The notes under the pieces are model-generated. The model saw nothing but the letters and a program-made list of their open reading frames with translations. It searched no databases and was not told where the DNA came from. A stretch of DNA of 64,000 bases from TOLSYN sp963849065. GTDB taxonomy: Bacteria; Acidobacteriota; Terriglobia; Terriglobales; Acidobacteriaceae. Below are positions 13,201 to 20,000 of the stretch, piece after piece; position 1 is the first letter of the stretch; the number at the start of each line of letters is the position of its first letter. The DNA lies in assembly GCA_963849065.1 (NCBI GenBank), contig CAWKFM010000005.1, positions 1,178,001-1,242,000 on the forward strand. Direction: 5' to 3'. The translations under genes and the position numbers were made by a program.

Positions 13201-13726
13201 CACCCTGGCCATTGGTACCGGCAGCGGCACGCTAACCTGCACCAGCAACCCCTCGTCTGCAACCTCCGGCGTAGCCACCTTTGCAGGTTGCAAGATGAAT
13301 ACGTCGGGTACCGGCGATACCTTGACTGCAGCCAGCAGCGGGTTCACCACCGTCACCAGCGGCAGTTTCAGCATCACCGCAGGCGCAGTAAGTGCGAGCA
13401 CCTCCACGGTGGTTGCCAATCCGACAACTGTTTTGGACAATGGCACGGCAACCTCGACGATCACGGTTACGCTGCTGGATGCGTACGGCAACCCAGTGAG
13501 CGGCAAGACGGTAACCCTGACGGCGAACAACGGAACCCACTCGACAATCTCTGCGGCCAGTGGCGCGTCCAGCGCCAGCGGCGAGGTGACCTTCACTGTA
13601 GGAAAAGACACGCATGCCGAGACGGTCACCTACACGGCGAAAGACACAACCGACACTGTCACCATCACCCAGACCGCCGCAGTGACCTTCAATGCGACCG
13701 GCGACGCAGTAGTGATGAAACCGTAA
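1286..13726 (+). CDS. Giant secreted multi-domain Ig-like/FG-GAP repeat protein
   Basis: This single frame of about 4,150 residues dominates the first fifth of the window. A signal peptide (LLMALAMMLIVCAPVWA, cleavage before AASPT) sits near the start. GTG 1286 was chosen because it supplies a basic n-region; TTG 1166 and ATG 1358 are alternatives and none has a good ribosome site. Domains in order: an Ig-like module; seven FG-GAP/VCBS-like blade motifs of the form DFNGDGxxDL near 1967, 2126, 2272, 2420, 2568, 2707 and 2832, which may bind calcium; Ig-like modules and an MBG-like module near 4970-5210; 13 identical-length 85-residue units; four He_PIG-like units; a non-repeat block at about 10360-11060; further Ig-like units; five 104-residue units; and a Big_1 (invasin-type) module at the end. 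No sorting motif, lipobox, Flg_new, T9SS or PEP-CTERM anchor is visible. It is probably an adhesin or cell-surface fibre. It is transcribed alone and ends before a GC-rich hairpin. Confidence 0.85.
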   Translation: MVSLRDRSARALLSPTSNFTAKLLMALAMMLIVCAPVWAAASPTVTTLSVLPGASVSTGTVLTFTATVTSNGIPLTAGLVKFCDMETATYCEDSSLIGSIWLTRSGGATLSKPLSYGNHRIQAVFQGTNSYATSSSSLNSIQVLNGTLPTTTSITYTDYLGYSGLNEVQTTVVGSPTTAIAGTVAYLDISNDNYSLTTSSLPTAANGFSTMTPVGGAVVSGSYYTVAGDFNNDGNLDFAVASNTTNAAQIFLGNGNGTFTLASTLTTTPTAGAYSMGMHVADFNGDGNLDLAILNSDNTVSIFLGNGDGTFTLKSAPVAASSYAYDFTIADFNGDGIPDLAVIDNSASTVTILLGNGDGTFTAQAPVAAGNGPISIVAANFTQNGIMDLAIANGPAETITMLLGNGNGTFTAGPTTSLSINPSTLVVGDFNRDGIPDLAVGSTGEALIELGTGTGSFNLKSTVSGGAPGYGMATADFNGDGIIDLLVGGGVYLGNGTGTFTLMVNPGGSGNPISVGDFNGDGWPDLITPVALESYPYTAMGVNIALEQSSSTVLTDAVTVQGPGSHNVIANYKGSGVNAASDSSPVVLTGTQITTKLSLGVSPGTSIKSGTTIQVTAEISPSTVGTYASSGTITFKDGSTVIGTGTVGSGEAVFSSSTLSVGSHTISASYSGDTNFLASNSSSFTLTVTAATKTAQTITVTAAAPASAAYNSQFTVAATASSGLAVSYGSSGGCTNSGATFTMTSGSAACTVTYSQAGNSTYAAASNVTSTTIATLASQAALAVTGMPTTAQPYGANFTVGSTGGTGTGSMTFAATGACSISGTTVTMTSGTGTCSVTATKAADTNYASTTSVAATVNATPVAALVTLGTLTQTYDGSPEPVTVSTTPTGLALTFSYTGINGTSYGPSTTAPTNPGSYQVVATVVSPNYNGGDTETLTISQLSPALSLALLTGMPEPSTYGYTVYFELSMATSPCPTGQVQFYVDGGVSGSPVVLSGTACTSPVQFQTATLTPGAHSVYAVYSGDTYYLGGISAPVSQTVTADGTSVTLATAGMSVNVGQPVTFTATVTPAPPVSGTQPPAGYVEFFDEGTQIGTGTLSATAPFTATYTTSALTAGPHSLSATFVDSDGDYVSSSSTVAVQETVNLIVPVISWPNPSNIVYGTALGSQQLNATASDGNGNPVSGTFVYSPAVGTILPVGPMNLTVTFNPDNTNTYASNSASATINVDPAPLAVTADSLSRKYGADNPTLTYQIAGFVNGDPSSVVSGAAVCSTTATTTSPVAGYPINCVQGTLAATNYTFQFVSGVLTVTQATPALSWTAPASISYGTALSGTQLDASSGSVAGTFVYSPAVGAVLAAGPQTLSVTFTPSDTTDYTTATTTVPLTVNPAAQTITVTSAAPASAAYNSQFTVAATASSALTVTYTSSGGCTNNGATYTMTSASTACSVMFNQGGNTNYDAAPQVTETVSATLAAQTTLTVTGVPTTAQAYGANFMVGSTGGTGMGLVTFSASGACSVSGTTVTMTSGTGTCSVTASKAADTNYSSTTSAASTVSATLATQAVLTVTGIPTTAQAYQATFAVGSTGGTGTGLVTFSATGACSVSGTTVTMTSGTGTCSVTATKAADTNYSSTTSAASTVSATLATQAALTVTGMPTTAQAYQATFAVGSTGGTGAGAVTFSATGACSVSGSTVTMTSGTGTCSVTATKAADTNYSSTTSAVATVSATLATQAALTVTGMPTTAQAYQATFAVGSTGGTGAGAVTFSATGACSVSGSTVTMTSGTGTCSVTASKAADTNYSSTTSAVATVSATLATQAALTVTGMPTTAQAYQATFAVGSTGGTGAGAVTFSATGACSVSGSTVTMTSGTGTCSVTASKAADTNYSSTTSAASTVSATLATQAVLTVTGIPTTAQAYQATFAVGSTGGTGTGLVTFSASGACSVSGTTVTMTSGTGTCSVTASKAADTNYSSTTSSASTVSATLATQAALTVTGMPTTAQAYQATFAVGSTGGTGTGLVTFSATGACSVSGTTVTMTSGTGTCSVTATKAADTNYSSTTSAASTVSATLATQAALTVTGMPTTAQAYQATFAVGSTGGTGAGAVTFSATGACSVSGSTVTMTSGTGTCSVTATKAADTNYSSTTSAVATVSATLATQAALTVTGMPTTAQAYQATFAVGSTGGTGAGAVTFSATGACSVSGSTVTMTSGTGTCSVTATKAADTNYSSTTSAASTVSATLATQAALTVTGVPTTAQAYQATFAVGSTGGTGAGAVTFSATGACSVSGSTVTMTSGTGTCSVTASKAADTNYSSTTSAASTVSATLATQAALTVTGVPTTAQAYQATFAVGSTGGTGTGAVTFSATGACSVSGSTVTMTSGTGTCSVTASKAADTNYSSTTSAASTVSATLATQAALTVTGMPTTAQAYQATFAVGSTGGTGTGLVTFSATGACSVSGSTVTMTSGTGTCSVTATKAADTNYSSTTSAASTVSATLATQAALTVTGMPTTAQAYQATFAVGSTGGTGTGLVTFSASGACSVSGTTVTMTSGTGTCSVTATKAADTNYSSTTSAAATVSATKVSSTTAVTLTAGTNPSTSGSSLTFKAAVTGTGATGSVSFYNEASGANCSSLGASTQIGSTLTLSGGSASVTTTTLAAGADTILACYSGDTNYNSSNGLLAQTVNQAPAVTSVNSTTFTVGTAGSFTVMASGYPAPTFTETGALPSGVTLSSAGVLSGTPAAGTGGSYAITITASNGVSPNGTQSFTLTVDQAPAVTSANSTTFTAGTAGSFTVTASGYPAPTFTETGALPSGVTLSSAGVLSGTPAAGTGGSYVITITASNGVSPNGTQSFTVTVNQAPAITSANNTTFTAGTAGSFTATASGYPTAATFTESGALPSGVTLSSAGVLSGTPAAGTGGSYPITLTATNAAGSGAQSFTVTVNQAPAITSANNTSFTVGSAGSFTATATGYPAPTFSVTAGTLPSGLTLSSTGVLSGTPSAGSSGSYSITITASNGTSPNATQSFTLTVAEWASSPSPASGASSAATGTSEVWSQTVGSGSNLVLMVGISLRSDTASGGAGAAAHVTGVTFGSQTLTCLGAINDNATGSCGTGGSGTPVFLRSEVWYLLNPTASSANITVTTSAATVIAGGSATYSDVNSVTLAGTNASNAGQFPTTSPSLAVASPAGDLVFDNVATARSAGNSPGYLITSGNTLLTDVVDTASGAFHIQSGTSQDATVNPTMTWTTANSTPWAIVAALLGPTKANQATLTVTGMPITAQAYGATFTVGTSGGSGTGAVTYASTGACSVGVSSGLVTMTSSTGTCSVTATQAGDANYNSTTSAAATVAATTASQTITVSTAAPASAAYNSTFPVAATANSGLTVAITVSGGCTISAGTVTMTSPTTACSVLFNQAGNTDYAAATQVTESVTATTASQTITVTAAAPASAAYNSIFPVAATSNSGLTVAITVSGGCTISAGTVTMTSGSGSCTVNFNQAGNADYAAATQVSETATATPGPATKLVFTTQPGGGTGGTAWTTQPVVTVEDAIGDTVTGSAASITLAIGTGSGTLTCTSNPLSATSGVATFTGCKINKSGNGDTLTATSTGLTTATSSAFNITVGAASQLAFTSQPGGGTAATAWTAQPVVTVEDAGGNTVTGGTASITLAIGTGSGTLTCTSNPLSATSGVATFAGCEINKSGNGDTLTATSSGLATATSSTFNIAVGAASQLVFTTQPGGGTAATAWTAQPVVTVEDAGGNTVTGGTASITLAIGTGSGTLTCTSNPLSAISGVATFTGCKINKSGNGDTLTATSSGLTAATSSTFNITVGAASQLAFTTQPGGGTGGLAWTTQPAVTVEDAGGNTVTGTTASITLAIGTGSGTLTCTSNPLSATSGVATFAGCEINKSGNGDTLTATSSGLTTATSSAFNITVGAASQLVFTTQPGGGTAGTAWTTQPVVTVEDAGGNTVTGSTASITLAIGTGSGTLTCTSNPSSATSGVATFAGCKMNTSGTGDTLTAASSGFTTVTSGSFSITAGAVSASTSTVVANPTTVLDNGTATSTITVTLLDAYGNPVSGKTVTLTANNGTHSTISAASGASSASGEVTFTVGKDTHAETVTYTAKDTTDTVTITQTAAVTFNATGDAVVMKP
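5690..9004 (+). repeat. Tandem array, 13 units of exactly 255 bp (85 residues)
   Basis: Inside the giant gene, 13 consecutive units of exactly 255 bp run head to tail with no length variation. The position after the codon for the Gly of VTG recurs at 5730, 5985, 6240 and so on every 255 bases to 8790. Each unit begins ATLATQA and carries TTAQAYQATF, a GTG-rich turn, and two Cys in GACSV and GTCSV that could pair within a unit. The DNA of neighbouring units is nearly identical, including synonymous sites, so expansion or homogenisation is recent. Divergent single copies lie near 3640 and 11090. Confidence 0.95.
9323..10357 (+). repeat. Four He_PIG-like units with a 258 bp period
   Basis: Four consecutive modules start with NQAP or DQAP at 9323, 9581, 9839 and 10097, a period of 258 bases or 86 residues. 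Each contains GTAGSF, a SGYPAPTF-type segment, LPSGVTLSSAGVLSGTP and a closing QSFTVTV strand. This pattern is characteristic of the putative-Ig (He_PIG) family found in bacterial surface proteins. The third unit is the most divergent. Confidence 0.85.
11822..13381 (+). repeat. Five tandem units with a 312 bp period (104 residues)
   Basis: Five modules of 312 bp begin at 11822, 12134, 12446, 12758 and 13070. Each carries FTTQPGGG, TTQPVVTVEDAGGN, a Thr/Ser-rich strand, GTLTCTSNP and FAGCKINKSGNGDTLTA. The two Cys per unit could form an intra-domain disulfide. They are followed by a single Big_1-like module that closes the protein. Confidence 0.9.
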
Positions 13727-13749
13727 GGGCTGTGCCAGTAGCGAAGATC

Positions 13750-13780
13750 ATCCCGGCGGAGCTGGTATATCCGCCGGGAT
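13750..13780 (+). terminator. GC-rich hairpin after the giant gene, no U-tract
   Basis: A perfect 11 bp stem (ATCCCGGCGGA and TCCGCCGGGAT) with a nine-base loop begins 24 bases after the stop codon. It is not followed by a run of T, so it is a weak candidate for intrinsic termination and may instead protect the mRNA 3' end. Confidence 0.5.
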
Positions 13781-13843
13781 TCTCCGCTTGGGATGCCGAC
13801 CATGCGTACAACCCAGGCAGGGTATCCTGCATACCATTCCAGC

Positions 13844-14392
13844 ATGGCCTTGAAATTCACGACCTCCTATCTGGAAGACGCCCTGTCCCTGTTCCGCTAC
13901 TACAAAAAGCTGGCGGAAGCCGCAATGACACAGGTCACGGACGAGCAACTCTTCGCCGTCCTCGATCCGGAGATGAACTCCATCGCCCTGATCGTCAAGC
14001 ATCTGTCGGGGAACATGCGATCTCGCTGGACCGACTTTCTCACCGGCGACGGGGAGAAGCCTTCTCGCGACCGCGATGCCGAGTTTGTAGAGCCGCCTTC
14101 GGGCCGGGAAGAAATGATGAGAATGTGGGAGTCCGGCTGGAACTGCGTGTTCTCCGCGCTGGAGCCTCTCTCTTCGGAGGACATGACGCGCACGGTATTG
14201 ATCCGGGGTGAGGAACACTCGGTGATGCAAGCGGTCAGCCGGCAGATTGCTCACTACGCTTACCACTGTGGGCAGATCGTGTTTTTAGCCAAGCATTTCC
14301 AGTACTCCCACTGGAAGTCTCCGACCATACCTCGTGGTCAGTCCGCCCACTTCAATCAGCAGGTGAAGGCGGGCGAAACCAGCCAGCGGTGA
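13844..14392 (+). CDS. DUF1572 / DinB-like protein
   Basis: The 182-residue product fits the DUF1572 branch of the DinB/YfiT superfamily, four-helix proteins with a metal site formed by three His. Residues supporting this are His in LIVKHLSGN and two His in the paired helix HYAYHCGQIVFLAK, the usual spacing for the second and third ligands. The family has no agreed reaction; some relatives are thiol transferases, and DinB is damage-inducible. The start at 13844 (MALKF) was chosen because homologues begin close to this segment; an in-frame ATG at 13793 would add 17 residues lacking structure. Its stop lies 80 bases from the convergent DoxX gene. There is no signal peptide, so it is probably cytosolic. 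Confidence 0.8.
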   Translation: MALKFTTSYLEDALSLFRYYKKLAEAAMTQVTDEQLFAVLDPEMNSIALIVKHLSGNMRSRWTDFLTGDGEKPSRDRDAEFVEPPSGREEMMRMWESGWNCVFSALEPLSSEDMTRTVLIRGEEHSVMQAVSRQIAHYAYHCGQIVFLAKHFQYSHWKSPTIPRGQSAHFNQQVKAGETSQR

Positions 14393-14472
14393 CTCTGGAA
14401 CCCGAGAAGCTCACTGCACGCGGGGATCGACCTCTCCGCAGCGGCGCCGGGTGGCAGGAGTGGGATACGGCA

Positions 14473-14985
14473 TCAAGCGGACTTGGCAGTGGGACCTTTG
14501 CCGGTACCGACTTCAAACACCTTGGCCGGACGATTGGCCGGAGGCGAGCTTGTCAGAGCCCGGTCAATTGAAAATGCCCCCGATCCCTTGACCAGAATTG
14601 TCACGCACAACGCTATCGCAAGCAGGTGGTATTCGAACCCCTCACCGTTCTGGGTTCCCGACCAGTTCATGAAGAACCCGTTGTGGCCGGAGACCAGGAC
14701 GATTGCAACTACCATGTTGCACAGGATTCCAAAGGCAGCAACTCGGCCAAGAAATCCGACCAGCAGGCCCAAGCCACCGAAGAACTCGGCTGCGATTGCC
14801 AGGAAGGCAAAGAACGCCGGGATTCCCATGTTGTGGGTGAAAAATGTCATGGTGGCACTGAAACCGTGACCACCGAACCAGCCGAGCATCTTCTGTGCGC
14901 CATGGGCAAAAAACACGGCTCCCAGAATCAGGCGAACCACGGTCCGGGTTAGATCGTACCTCGTTCTTAAAAGCATGCGTAACAT
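14473..14985 (-). CDS. DoxX family membrane protein
   Basis: The product has four hydrophobic segments and the hallmarks of DoxX: RLILGAVFFAHGAQKMLGWFGG at the first membrane helix (shared by the family), a second helix rich in Phe and Ala with FFGGLGLLVG, then NMVVAIVLV and a C-terminal helix. DoxX proteins are small inner-membrane proteins with roles in redox or thiol stress in some bacteria; the exact function here is unknown. Three in-frame ATGs cluster at the start. ATG 14985 was chosen because AGGAG lies six bases upstream; 14991 and 15000 are alternatives. The C-terminal tail of about 25 polar residues is longer than usual. It is transcribed convergently with the DUF1572 gene. Confidence 0.85.
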   Translation of the reverse strand: MLRMLLRTRYDLTRTVVRLILGAVFFAHGAQKMLGWFGGHGFSATMTFFTHNMGIPAFFAFLAIAAEFFGGLGLLVGFLGRVAAFGILCNMVVAIVLVSGHNGFFMNWSGTQNGEGFEYHLLAIALCVTILVKGSGAFSIDRALTSSPPANRPAKVFEVGTGKGPTAKSA

Positions 14986-15000
14986 ATACATCTCCTGCAT

Positions 15001-15499
15001 CACCTCGGAATTGCACTCTAGTGAGATTCTCAAATCCGCTGCAGGGCTTCCAACGTCCGGTGAGGAATTGAACTCAGCCCTGGTTTTCTCATCGCATATT
15101 GGCCAGTTGTTCGTCCGCTACTGGGAGCACCCCAAGGTCAGTAGATTCTCGTGCCCGCAGCCGCCATCATCACCGGCTTGCGGATGGGCGTAATCCGTTA
15201 CGGACGATTTCTGCTCGGAAAGGAGGGCAGCAGCGCGCGCTTCTTTGCCTTCTTCAATGCTTTTTGATGCGCGCTTCTGAGCCGCGCGTTACCAGGTGGT
15301 ACCCAGCGTGCGGCTGCGCGGTTACCTTCGTACATTGAGGAAATGTCCAAATGGCGCTACATTCTACTTCGGACTTCCCCCAGAAGGTTGTCGCCGCCGA
15401 TCACTCAAGGCTATGCCGGACGAAGTTGGAGACCCGGTTAGAGCCACCGTGTGAAGTGCGAAGTTTCATCGAAGCCAAGCGGATTGCGAGGAGATTCCA
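15001..15499. other. Divergent intergenic region between doxX-like and sigma-factor genes
   Basis: About 500 bases separate two divergently transcribed genes, so promoters for both should lie here. No ORF with a credible ribosome site was found. A GC-rich stretch at about 15270-15330 contains several short inverted repeats (for example GGTGGTACC), but no convincing consensus promoter could be placed. ECF-type sigma genes often autoregulate, so a non-standard promoter is possible. Confidence 0.3.
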
Positions 15500-16183
15500 A
15501 TGACGGTCCGAAGAGGTACTCTGGTGGCGGAAATGTCGGAAGCCGAGGCCATCGACGGCGCCAAGCAGGGCGACGGCCGGTGCTTTGAAGTTCTTTATGC
15601 GATTCACAAAAAGCGCGTTTTTTCGCTCTGTCTGCGGATGGTTGGAAATTATGAGGAGGCCGAAGATCTAACGCAGGAAGCCTTTCTCCAGCTATACCGC
15701 AGGATCGTTACCTTTCGTGGCGATTCGGCGTTCTCTACCTGGTTGCATCGTCTTGCGGTCAATGTGATTCTCATGCATCTACGCAAGAATGGTCTCATCG
15801 AGGTCTCCCTTGAAGAGGCTCTGGAACCGGCCGATGAGGAGAGCACGAAGAAGGACTTCGGTGCCGAAGACCAGCATCTTGCCGGCTACATCGACCGGGC
15901 AGTTCTGGAACGCGCCATTGATAGCCTCCCCGCCGGCTATCGCAGCATCTTCGTGCTGTACGACATCGAAGGCTACGAGCACAGCGAAATTGCCGAAATG
16001 CTCGGCTGCTCCACGGGAAACAGCAAATCGCAGCTTCACAAGGCACGCATGAGATTGCGTAGTCTGCTGAACGTCACGCGAGCTGAAAACGGCCGCCGTC
16101 AGGCTCCAAGAAAGACGAAGATCCAGCGCGAAGCGATCATGGCCATGGAGCCGGGTTCAAAGGCCGCTGCCAGTGCCGCTTAA
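15500..16183 (+). CDS. ECF-type sigma-70 family RNA polymerase sigma factor
   Basis: The 227-residue protein has the two conserved sigma regions. Region 2 covers roughly residues 15-85, with the core-binding and -10 recognition segment NYEEAEDLTQEAFLQLYR and STWLHRLAVNVILMHLR. Region 4 covers about 125-185, with LPAGYRSIFVLYDIEGYEHSEIAEMLGCSTGNSKSQLHKARMRL in two parts, a helix-turn-helix. The start has GAGGAG nine bases upstream; an in-frame ATG at 15533 is possible. The C-terminus carries a basic, Ala-rich tail of about 40 residues beyond region 4. No anti-sigma gene is adjacent, since the next gene is convergent, so the control partner is encoded elsewhere or the tail has a regulatory role. 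The regulon is unknown. Confidence 0.93.
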   Translation: MTVRRGTLVAEMSEAEAIDGAKQGDGRCFEVLYAIHKKRVFSLCLRMVGNYEEAEDLTQEAFLQLYRRIVTFRGDSAFSTWLHRLAVNVILMHLRKNGLIEVSLEEALEPADEESTKKDFGAEDQHLAGYIDRAVLERAIDSLPAGYRSIFVLYDIEGYEHSEIAEMLGCSTGNSKSQLHKARMRLRSLLNVTRAENGRRQAPRKTKIQREAIMAMEPGSKAAASAA

Positions 16184-16212
16184 AGGCTTGCGGAGAGCGT
16201 CCCGAAGCTGTC

Positions 16213-16716
16213 CTACTGAATCGCCTGATCGGTTCCACTCGCAATGGTCGTAGAGTTGAAACGGATTACCGAAGAATTATCGGTGTAGAAATAACGAGTG
16301 CCGCTCTGTCCAGGAGCTGCGGGATTGCCATTGGCGGAGTAAACGTTGAGCGGCGTTCCCGTGGCCGCCGTAATATTGAAATCGTATCCGCTCTTCTCGC
16401 AGTACGCCGTACCCACGCCGGCGGGGCAGCCCAGCACATTGTCCAGCAGCAATGCATTCGTCGAGTTCGAGGTCGTATTGCCCGCCACCGGGCCCGGGCC
16501 AAGCGTATTCAGGTCGGGGGCGAAGCCCAGCTCCGGATAAGTCTCGGCATAGGCCGCCTGTGCGGTGGCGATGTTGCGCAGCGACGCAATGGCCGACGTT
16601 TCATTGGCGGCAATACGGGCGCGCATGATGTTCGGTACGGCAATCGCGGAGAGGATCAGGATCACGGCTACCACGAGCAGAAGTTCTACCAGCGAAAAGC
16701 CCTGTTGTTTGCGCAT
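16213..16716 (-). CDS. Type IV pilin-like (prepilin) protein
   Basis: ATG 16716 gives a short basic leader, MRKQQG, followed by FSLVELLLVVAVILILSAIA, the classic class III prepilin sequence cut by PilD between Gly and Phe, with Glu5 present. GGAG lies about ten bases upstream; a longer frame reaching 16791 lacks these features and was rejected. The remaining 140 residues form a pilin head with a conserved helix (NETSAIASLRNIATAQAAY) and two Cys in the second half that could form the D-region disulfide. The length of 167 residues suits a minor or major pilin or a type II secretion pseudopilin. No pil genes are nearby, so the assembly machinery lies elsewhere. It is convergent with the sigma-factor gene. 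Confidence 0.9.
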   Translation of the reverse strand: MRKQQGFSLVELLLVVAVILILSAIAVPNIMRARIAANETSAIASLRNIATAQAAYAETYPELGFAPDLNTLGPGPVAGNTTSNSTNALLLDNVLGCPAGVGTAYCEKSGYDFNITAATGTPLNVYSANGNPAAPGQSGTRYFYTDNSSVIRFNSTTIASGTDQAIQ

Positions 16717-17051
16717 TCGATTGTCTCCGGCAACTCCGTCTAAACTTGTTGCAACTGCGATGCGTCTCAACAATCCCCAGCGCACCAACATGCGCCGCTC
16801 GAAATGAGACCGTGGAAGCGGCGGAGTTCAGTCACTGGCAATGACCTTAGCATTCCTTTGTATTGGAGTGTGAGGGCTTAACTTGCCCGAAGAGTCTCGA
16901 AAGGTTGTGAGTGGAAAGGCCGTTCGGCCCTGTACCGGTTGGTTTTCAACCGGTCACGTATTCGTGCGGCGGATGCGTGACCGATTGTGGAATAACGTGG
17001 AGCGTTAGGCGCGTCCCCGTTCCGAATTGAACCTTCGGGAGAGGTGCGTGC
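16717..17051. other. Intergenic region with a short hairpin
   Basis: This stretch lies upstream of the leftward pilin gene and downstream of the leftward oxidase gene. It holds a perfect 8 bp inverted repeat at 16934-16954 (ACCGGTTG, loop GTTTT, CAACCGGT), a possible terminator of the oxidase transcript although no U-tract follows on the lower strand. The pilin promoter should be here but no consensus was identified with confidence. Confidence 0.35.
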
Positions 17052-20000
17052 CTAAAAAGCCACCGCGGTCGCGCGCGCAGCCTGCGCCGCGAACTCCTTC
17101 TTCCAATCCGCGCCGGAGAGTTTTTCGGCCAGCGCGACGGCAATGTGCAGCGGCTCTACTCCCACGTCGCGGCTTCGTCCCAAGCCCTGCACGCACGCCG
17201 GACAATTGGTGAGCACGGTTGCCTTTTGCCCGCTGCCGATGGCCTCCACAAATGCATCGCGCTTGCGATGCAGCATCGCGCCGGTGATGTCCGGACGCGA
17301 GAGCGCGAGCGTTCCAGCCTCCGAACAGCAGTGCGGCACGGCCTTCACCGCACCAAAGCCGCCGAGCTCGTTCAGCACCTTGGATGCCTTGCCGTCGAGC
17401 GAATCATGACAGGGCGCGTGGTAAAGGAATTGGCCGTCGCATTCCGGGGTCCCCGGCAAGCCCGTCTTCGGCTCGCTGGGGTTGAGCCGCAGACCGCGCT
17501 CCAGCAGGTAGCCAGCGATGTCCACCACGCGGCCAAACAGTTCGGTTGTATCCATATGCGTCAGTCCCTCGCGGCAGGTTCCGCAGGTGACGATGCAGGC
17601 GTCGAAGTCAAGATAGGCGAACATGGCGCGGATCTGGCTGAACACAATCGTGTCGCGCAGCACGGTGCGGGAGTGCAGGCTGGTCTCCGCGTTGACGTGC
17701 ATAGGGAAGCCGCAGCACAGGAACGGAGGCGGCAGGATCACCCGCGTACCGAGCTTGACCAGGAGGTGGATCGCCGCCATCGAGATGTCGGAGTAAAGCC
17801 GCTCGGAGCCGCAGCCGGGGAAGTAGAACACCGTCTTGCGATCGTCTCCGTTGCCATTGGTTTTCGACCCAACGTTCTCAGGCTCAAACACCAGCGCTTC
17901 CCCTGGCGCGCACTCGGGCAAAACATCGCGCAGCGTCTGGCTGGGCACCGGCGCAACCGAAGAGGCCAGCAGGCGCAGCGGATAGAACGCGCTGGAACCC
18001 TCAGAGGGTTGCAGCGGCGCCACCAGTTTGCTCACCACGCGCTGCGCCGCACCGCCGATTTGCACCACGGAGGTACGGAAAAGCTTATTGAATGTTGGCG
18101 AGCTGCTATCCAGGTACTTGAGCGTGAGCTGTGTTGCCAGCGGCTTGGTTTTGTAGCCCCAGCTGTTGAGTATCTCGCGCTCCAGCACCGTCACCTCGCC
18201 GGTGTCGATATCCACCGGGCAGGGTTTGAGGCACTTGTGGCAGATGGTGCAGTGGTCGGCGACCTCCTCCAGCCATTGCAGCAATTCGAAGTGCGTCGAA
18301 CGCTCGCGCTGCGCGTCGTAGAGCAGCGCCTCAATCAGCGATCCGATGGCAAGGTTCTTATTGCGCGGGTGGTAGAACATGCCCTGCGCCGGATAATAGA
18401 CGCAGCAGTCGGGCTTGCACTTTCCGCATCGCACGCAATGTCTGATTTTGCGCGAGAGTTCTTCCAACTGGCCGTGCTGCAGAATGCGCGCTTCCAGTTC
18501 GAGCAAATTGAACGATGGCGTGAAGATGTGCTGCAGCGCCTGCAGATCTTCCAGCTTGCCGGGATTCATCATCCCGTCCGGGTCCACCTCGCGGCGATAG
18601 GCCGAGAGCTCGGCGATGCGCTCCGGCTCCAGGTACTTGAGCTTGGTCAGGCCGATCCCGTGCTCACCAGAAACCACCCCGCCCAACGAGATGACTTTTT
18701 CCATCACGCGGTCGATGACATGGTCGGTGCGCTCCAGCATAGGCCGGTCGTTGGAGAGCACGGGCACGTTCACGTGTACGTTGCCGTCCCCGGCGTGCAT
18801 GTGGGTCGCCAGCACGATGCGGCGGTCGCGCACTTCTTGGTAGGCGCGGTCGAGTGAGGCAAGCACTGCCGGATATCCGCGAACCAGCTTTGCCAGTCCT
18901 TCACGAAACTCCTGCAGATGCGTGAGTCCACGCAGAGCCTTCGCTTCGAGGGCCTGTAATTCTTCGCGGAAGCGCGCGCCCAGCTCCAGTGCGGCGGGAG
19001 TCTTGGCGGCGATCTGCTCGCGGTCGTCCTTGGACTGCGCTCCGGTGAAGACCTCTTCGGCGCGCTGCGCAAAGCGAAGCTGCGCGTAGCGCTCCTCTTC
19101 AATGTTGGTGGCATCGACAAAGCGCGCGAACTCGGCCAGCGTGTCCAGCGGGATGACGATGTCCTCGTTCATCTTGAAGGCGTTGGTGCGGCGGGCAATG
19201 GCACCGAGCTTTTTGCGGTCCGCCCAGTAGGACTTAGCTTCGGCAGCGTCCTGCGCAACGAACATCAGCGTATTGGGATGGTGTTCGAGACAGGCGCCTA
19301 CGCGCTCCACTCCACGCATGGCCTGCTCGACGGAATCTCCGGCGATGTCAATCAGCAGCGCGGCCTTGGGCGTGTCCGCACGCGGCGCTTTCACCTTGTA
19401 GTCGATAGCGCGAATATATTCGTCGTCAAAGTGTTCCAGCGCAAGCAGCGCTTCTTCGCCGTCGGCAGGGAAGGGAAAGATGCGCGAGAGTTCAAGAATA
19501 ACGCGGCTGGCCTCGTCGAAGTCAGGCCCGAAGAACTCCAGGCACATGGTCTTGGTGGCCGCGTATTCGGGATAGAGAACGAAGACCGCCGAGGTGATGA
19601 TGCCGTCGGTGCCCTCCTTCTGCAATCCGGGCACGCCGCCCAGCGCCTTGTTGGTGATGTCCTTCCAGAGTCCGTTCTTGCGGATCTCGGTGCCGCGCAG
19701 CGAAATATTTTTAACATGTTTGCCCTGCTCGTCCAGCACGTCGAAGGTCACCGTGTCCTGCGGCAGAATCTTGCGCAGCTGATGATTGGTGCGGCGCACC
19801 GTCCAGCGCGTGCCGTTGGGCATGGCCATGCGCCACTCCAGCAGGTTGTCGATGCAGGTGCCCCAACGCACGGCGAGTTTGCCGCCCGCGTTCTCGGCAA
19901 TGTTGCCGCCGAGGGTGCAGGCCCAGGCGCTGGTGGGATCGGTGGCAAAAACCAGCCCGTCTTCCGAGGCGCGCTCCATCGCCTTTTCGGTGATAACTCC

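Noticed and set aside
12163..13629. Leftward frame of 488 residues opposite the 104-residue repeats
   Set aside because: It repeats with the same period as the forward units and has no independent start or domain, so it is a shadow.
17145..18857. Long rightward frame of 570 residues opposite the FAD/Fe-S oxidase
   Set aside because: It lies entirely antisense to a gene with clear Fe-S and FAD motifs, is Arg/His/Ala-rich without any domain, and is a codon-bias shadow of high-GC coding DNA.
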